Positions 61,820 through 64,000 of a stretch of DNA of 64,000 nt are shown here, piece by piece (positions within the stretch are counted from its first letter, which is position 1; every line of letters begins with the position of its first letter). The notes under the pieces were generated by a model. That model made no database searches, was not told where the DNA came from, and worked only from the letters and a program-made list of their open reading frames with translations. The stretch is from JAFLCL01 sp039809495 (GTDB lineage: Bacteria; Myxococcota_A; Polyangia; Polyangiales; Sandaracinaceae): assembly GCA_039809495.1 (NCBI GenBank), contig JBDHVC010000006.1, forward strand, positions 51,063 to 115,062, written 5' to 3'. Position numbers and translations under genes: made by a program.

Positions 61820-64000
61820 TCAGCGTCGCGCGCGCCTGCGGCGCATGCCGGCGATCATCACGCCGAGCGCGGCGAGGAGCGACCAGAGGCCGTGGCTCGA
61901 GCGCGCGCCGACCGCGGAGCACCCACACGAGGCCTCGGGCGCGCTCTCGAGGTCGGCGTCGCCGAAGTGGGGCAGATCGGCGTCGCCCACCCCCGCGTCG
62001 CGGATCCCCGCGTCCACGGCGCCGGCGTCCCACGCTCCGGCGTCGGGCACGCCCGCGTCCGTGTCGCGGAGGCGGCAGTCCGAGCTCCCGTCGTCGCGCT
62101 CGACGCAGTCGTAGCCCGCCTCCACCTCGCACGCGGTGCTGCAGCCGTCGTGCGACGCCGCGTTCCCGTCGTCGCAGGCCTCGTCGTCGGTTCGGAAGCC
62201 GTCACCGCACTCCGTCTCGCACCTCGAGGGGCTCCCGGTGCAGACGTAGCCGCGCTCCGCCTGGCAGTCGGCGCGGCAGCCGTCGCCGTCGACGTCGTTT
62301 CCGTCGTCGCAGGCCTCGAGGCCAGCCACGACGCCGTCGCCACAGCCCGTCTCGCAGACCGAGGGCGAGCCCGCGCAGGTGTAGCCCGCCTCGACGGCGC
62401 ACGCGTCGCAGCCGTCGCCCGCCGCCGCGTTCCCGTCGTCGCAGCGCTCGGCGCCGGCGGCGACGATCCCGTCGCCGCAGGTGCTCACGCACGCGCTCGG
62501 CGAGCCGGCGCAGGCGTATCCCGGCTCGATGGCGCAGGTGCTCCCGCAGCCATCCTCCTCGGCCGTGTTGCCATCGTCGCAGGCCTCGGCGCCGGCGCGG
62601 ACCCCGTCGCCGCAGGTGGTGGCGCAGCTCGAGGGGGAGCCGCTGCAGGTGAACCCGCTCTCGAGGGTGCAGCTGCTGCTGCAGCCGTCCCCGGAGAGCA
62701 GGTTGGCGTCGTCGCAGCTCTCCGCCCCGGCGCGGACGCCGTCACCGCAGACGGTCGCGCAGGCGCTCGGCGCCCCGGAGCAGACGTAGCCGCGCTCCGC
62801 GTGGCAGTCGGCGCGGCAGCCGTCGCCGTCGACGTTGTTTCCGTCGTCGCAGGTCTCGAGGCCGGCCACGACGCCGTCGCCACAGCCCGTCTCGCAGACC
62901 GAGGGCGAGCCCGCGCAGGTGTAGCCCGCCTCGACGGCGCACGCGTCGCAGCCGTCGCCCGCCGCCGCGTTCCCATCGTCGCAGCGCTCGGCGCCGACGG
63001 CGACGATCCCGTCGCCGCAGGTGCCCACGCACGCGCTCGGCGAGCCCGCGCAGGCGTAGCCCGGCTCGATGGCGCAGGTGCTCCCGCAGCCATCCTCGTC
63101 GGCCGCGTTGCCATCGTCGCAGGCCTCGGCGCCGGCGCGGATCCCGTCGCCGCAGGTGGTGGCGCAGGCGCTCGGCGAGCCGGTGCAGACGTAGCCGCTC
63201 TCGATGGCGCAGGCGCCGCTACAGCCGTCGCCCGCGCGGGTGTTTCCATCGTCGCAGGCCTCGGCGCCGACGCGGATTCCGTCGCCGCAGATGGCGGCGC
63301 AGGCGCTGGGCGAGCCGGAGCAGACGTAGCCGCTCTCGATGGCACAGGCGCCGCTACAGCCGTCGCTCGAGCGGGTGTTTCCGTCGTCGCAGGCCTCCGT
63401 GCCGGCGCGGATGCCGTCGCCGCAGACGGTGGCGCAGGAGCTGGGTGAGCCGGAGCAGGCGTAGCCGCTCTCGATGGCGCAGGCGCCGCTACAGCCGTCG
63501 CCCGCGCGGGTGTTTCCGTCGTCGCAGGCCTCGGCGCCGACGCGGATCCCGTCGCCGCAGGTGGCCTCGCAGATCGAGGGCGTCCCCGAGCAGACGTAGC
63601 CGCTCTCGATGGCGCAGGTGCTGCTACAGCCGTCGTTGGAGTAGCTGTTCCCGTCGTCGCAGGCCTCGGGCCCTCCAGGGATTCCGTCGCCGCACGTGGT
63701 CCCGCAGGTGCTCGGCGAGCCGGAGCAGGTGTAGCCGCTCTCGATCACGCAGGCGTTGCTACAGCCATCGCTCGAGCGGGTGTTTCCGTCGTCGCAGGCC
63801 TCCGTGCCGGCGCGGATTCCGTCGCCGCAGACGGTGGCGCAGGAGCTGGGCGAGCCGGAGCAGGTGTAGCCGCTCTCGATCACGCAGGCGTTGCTACAGC
63901 CATCGCTCGAGCGGGTGTTTCCGTCGTCGCAGGCCTCCGTGCCGGCGCGGATTCCGTCGCCGCAGACGGTGGCGCAGGAGCTGGGCGAGCCGGAGCAGGC
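61820..64000 (-). CDS. giant MYXO-CTERM protein of Cys-rich repeats, 5' end outside window
   Basis: The frame enters from the right edge; 726 residues are visible. They comprise about 14 repeats of 43-45 residues with C-G-D-G-I-R-x-G-x-E-A-C-D-D-G-N and D-G-C-S-x2-C, followed by an Asp/Ala-rich linker and a MYXO-CTERM-like tail (C-G-C-S-A-V-G, hydrophobic helix, R-R-R-R-A-R-R). This tail is the sorting signal cut by myxosortase in myxobacteria, so the protein should end on the cell surface. The repeats form a DNA array with a strict 135-bp unit, and units recur at an exact 540-bp spacing (62221 and 62761 lines align), i.e. a block of four units was duplicated. The stop is followed by CGGCGCGCC. 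Confidence 0.9.
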   Translation of the reverse strand, partial: ACSGSPSSCATVCGDGIRAGTEACDDGNTRSSDGCSNACVIESGYTCSGSPSSCATVCGDGIRAGTEACDDGNTRSSDGCSNACVIESGYTCSGSPSTCGTTCGDGIPGGPEACDDGNSYSNDGCSSTCAIESGYVCSGTPSICEATCGDGIRVGAEACDDGNTRAGDGCSGACAIESGYACSGSPSSCATVCGDGIRAGTEACDDGNTRSSDGCSGACAIESGYVCSGSPSACAAICGDGIRVGAEACDDGNTRAGDGCSGACAIESGYVCTGSPSACATTCGDGIRAGAEACDDGNAADEDGCGSTCAIEPGYACAGSPSACVGTCGDGIVAVGAERCDDGNAAAGDGCDACAVEAGYTCAGSPSVCETGCGDGVVAGLETCDDGNNVDGDGCRADCHAERGYVCSGAPSACATVCGDGVRAGAESCDDANLLSGDGCSSSCTLESGFTCSGSPSSCATTCGDGVRAGAEACDDGNTAEEDGCGSTCAIEPGYACAGSPSACVSTCGDGIVAAGAERCDDGNAAAGDGCDACAVEAGYTCAGSPSVCETGCGDGVVAGLEACDDGNDVDGDGCRADCQAERGYVCTGSPSRCETECGDGFRTDDEACDDGNAASHDGCSTACEVEAGYDCVERDDGSSDCRLRDTDAGVPDAGAWDAGAVDAGIRDAGVGDADLPHFGDADLESAPEASCGCSAVGARSSHGLWSLLAALGVMIAGMRRRRARR

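Noticed and set aside
61820..64000. Regular repeats that could look like a CRISPR array
   Set aside because: Units are 135 bp, in frame throughout, and encode cysteine repeats without unique spacers.

Overview
The window is very GC-rich, coding-dense DNA (no gap between genes exceeds about 220 bp) from a Gram-negative bacterium, most likely a myxobacterium of the Polyangiales/Sandaracinaceae type. The inference rests on a C-terminal MYXO-CTERM-like sorting tail, arrays of Myxococcus-type cysteine-rich (DUF4215) repeats, two membrane-anchored Ser/Thr kinases, many Asp/Ala/Gly-rich lipoprotein linkers and frequent GTG/TTG starts. No rRNA, tRNA or CRISPR array was recognised. 

Layout. 1-8 kb: a minus-strand run (L,D-transpeptidase, OPA-type transporter, rhomboid protease, partial alpha/beta hydrolase), a small secreted protein, a YkgJ-type Cys-cluster protein and a large outer-membrane-associated protein. 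8-16.6 kb: tsaD, a Cys-rich lipoprotein, an FHA-like protein, a DHH-like protein divergent from an FAD monooxygenase, TatD-like hydrolase, HEAT-repeat protein and xseB. 16.7-20.5 kb: PilZ-like protein, a small secreted protein and an OmpA-family outer-membrane protein. 20.6-26.6 kb: YHS-domain lipoprotein, uridine kinase, an Mla-type ABC ATPase with a defective Walker B, two adjacent radical SAM/SPASM proteins and a family-2 glycosyltransferase. 26.7-31.7 kb: Ser/Thr kinase, a predicted GH75 chitosanase lipoprotein, and a two-gene AlbA_2-ATPase/ParA-ATPase cassette of different codon texture. 31.7-35.1 kb: pyruvate kinase and small or secreted proteins. 

35.2-42.5 kb holds the most notable operon: two unrecognised proteins, a MoxR AAA+ ATPase, a VWA protein and a TPR/HEAT protein, mostly joined by 4-bp overlaps. 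This is the architecture of MoxR-VWA 'ternary' systems proposed as NTP-dependent conflict or chaperone machines. 42.7-50 kb: lipoproteins, a B-box-like membrane protein, a glycerophosphodiesterase, IF-1, a 5'-nucleotidase and a predicted HExxH membrane protein. 50-57 kb: a CcmF-CcmH fusion, a Cys-rich lipoprotein, mtnA and a disintegrin-like lipoprotein. 57-64 kb: coaD, rsmD, a secreted protein, a second Ser/Thr kinase and the C-terminal part of a giant Cys-repeat protein. 

Between genes the most interesting structure is a roughly 160-bp dispersed element present four times (5971, 28096, 31538, 42503). Every copy starts at the stop codon of the upstream gene, and it has four successive hairpins whose stems covary between copies. 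Its first hairpin also occurs alone after several other genes, and about fifteen genes end in TGAC(G/A)GCGC.
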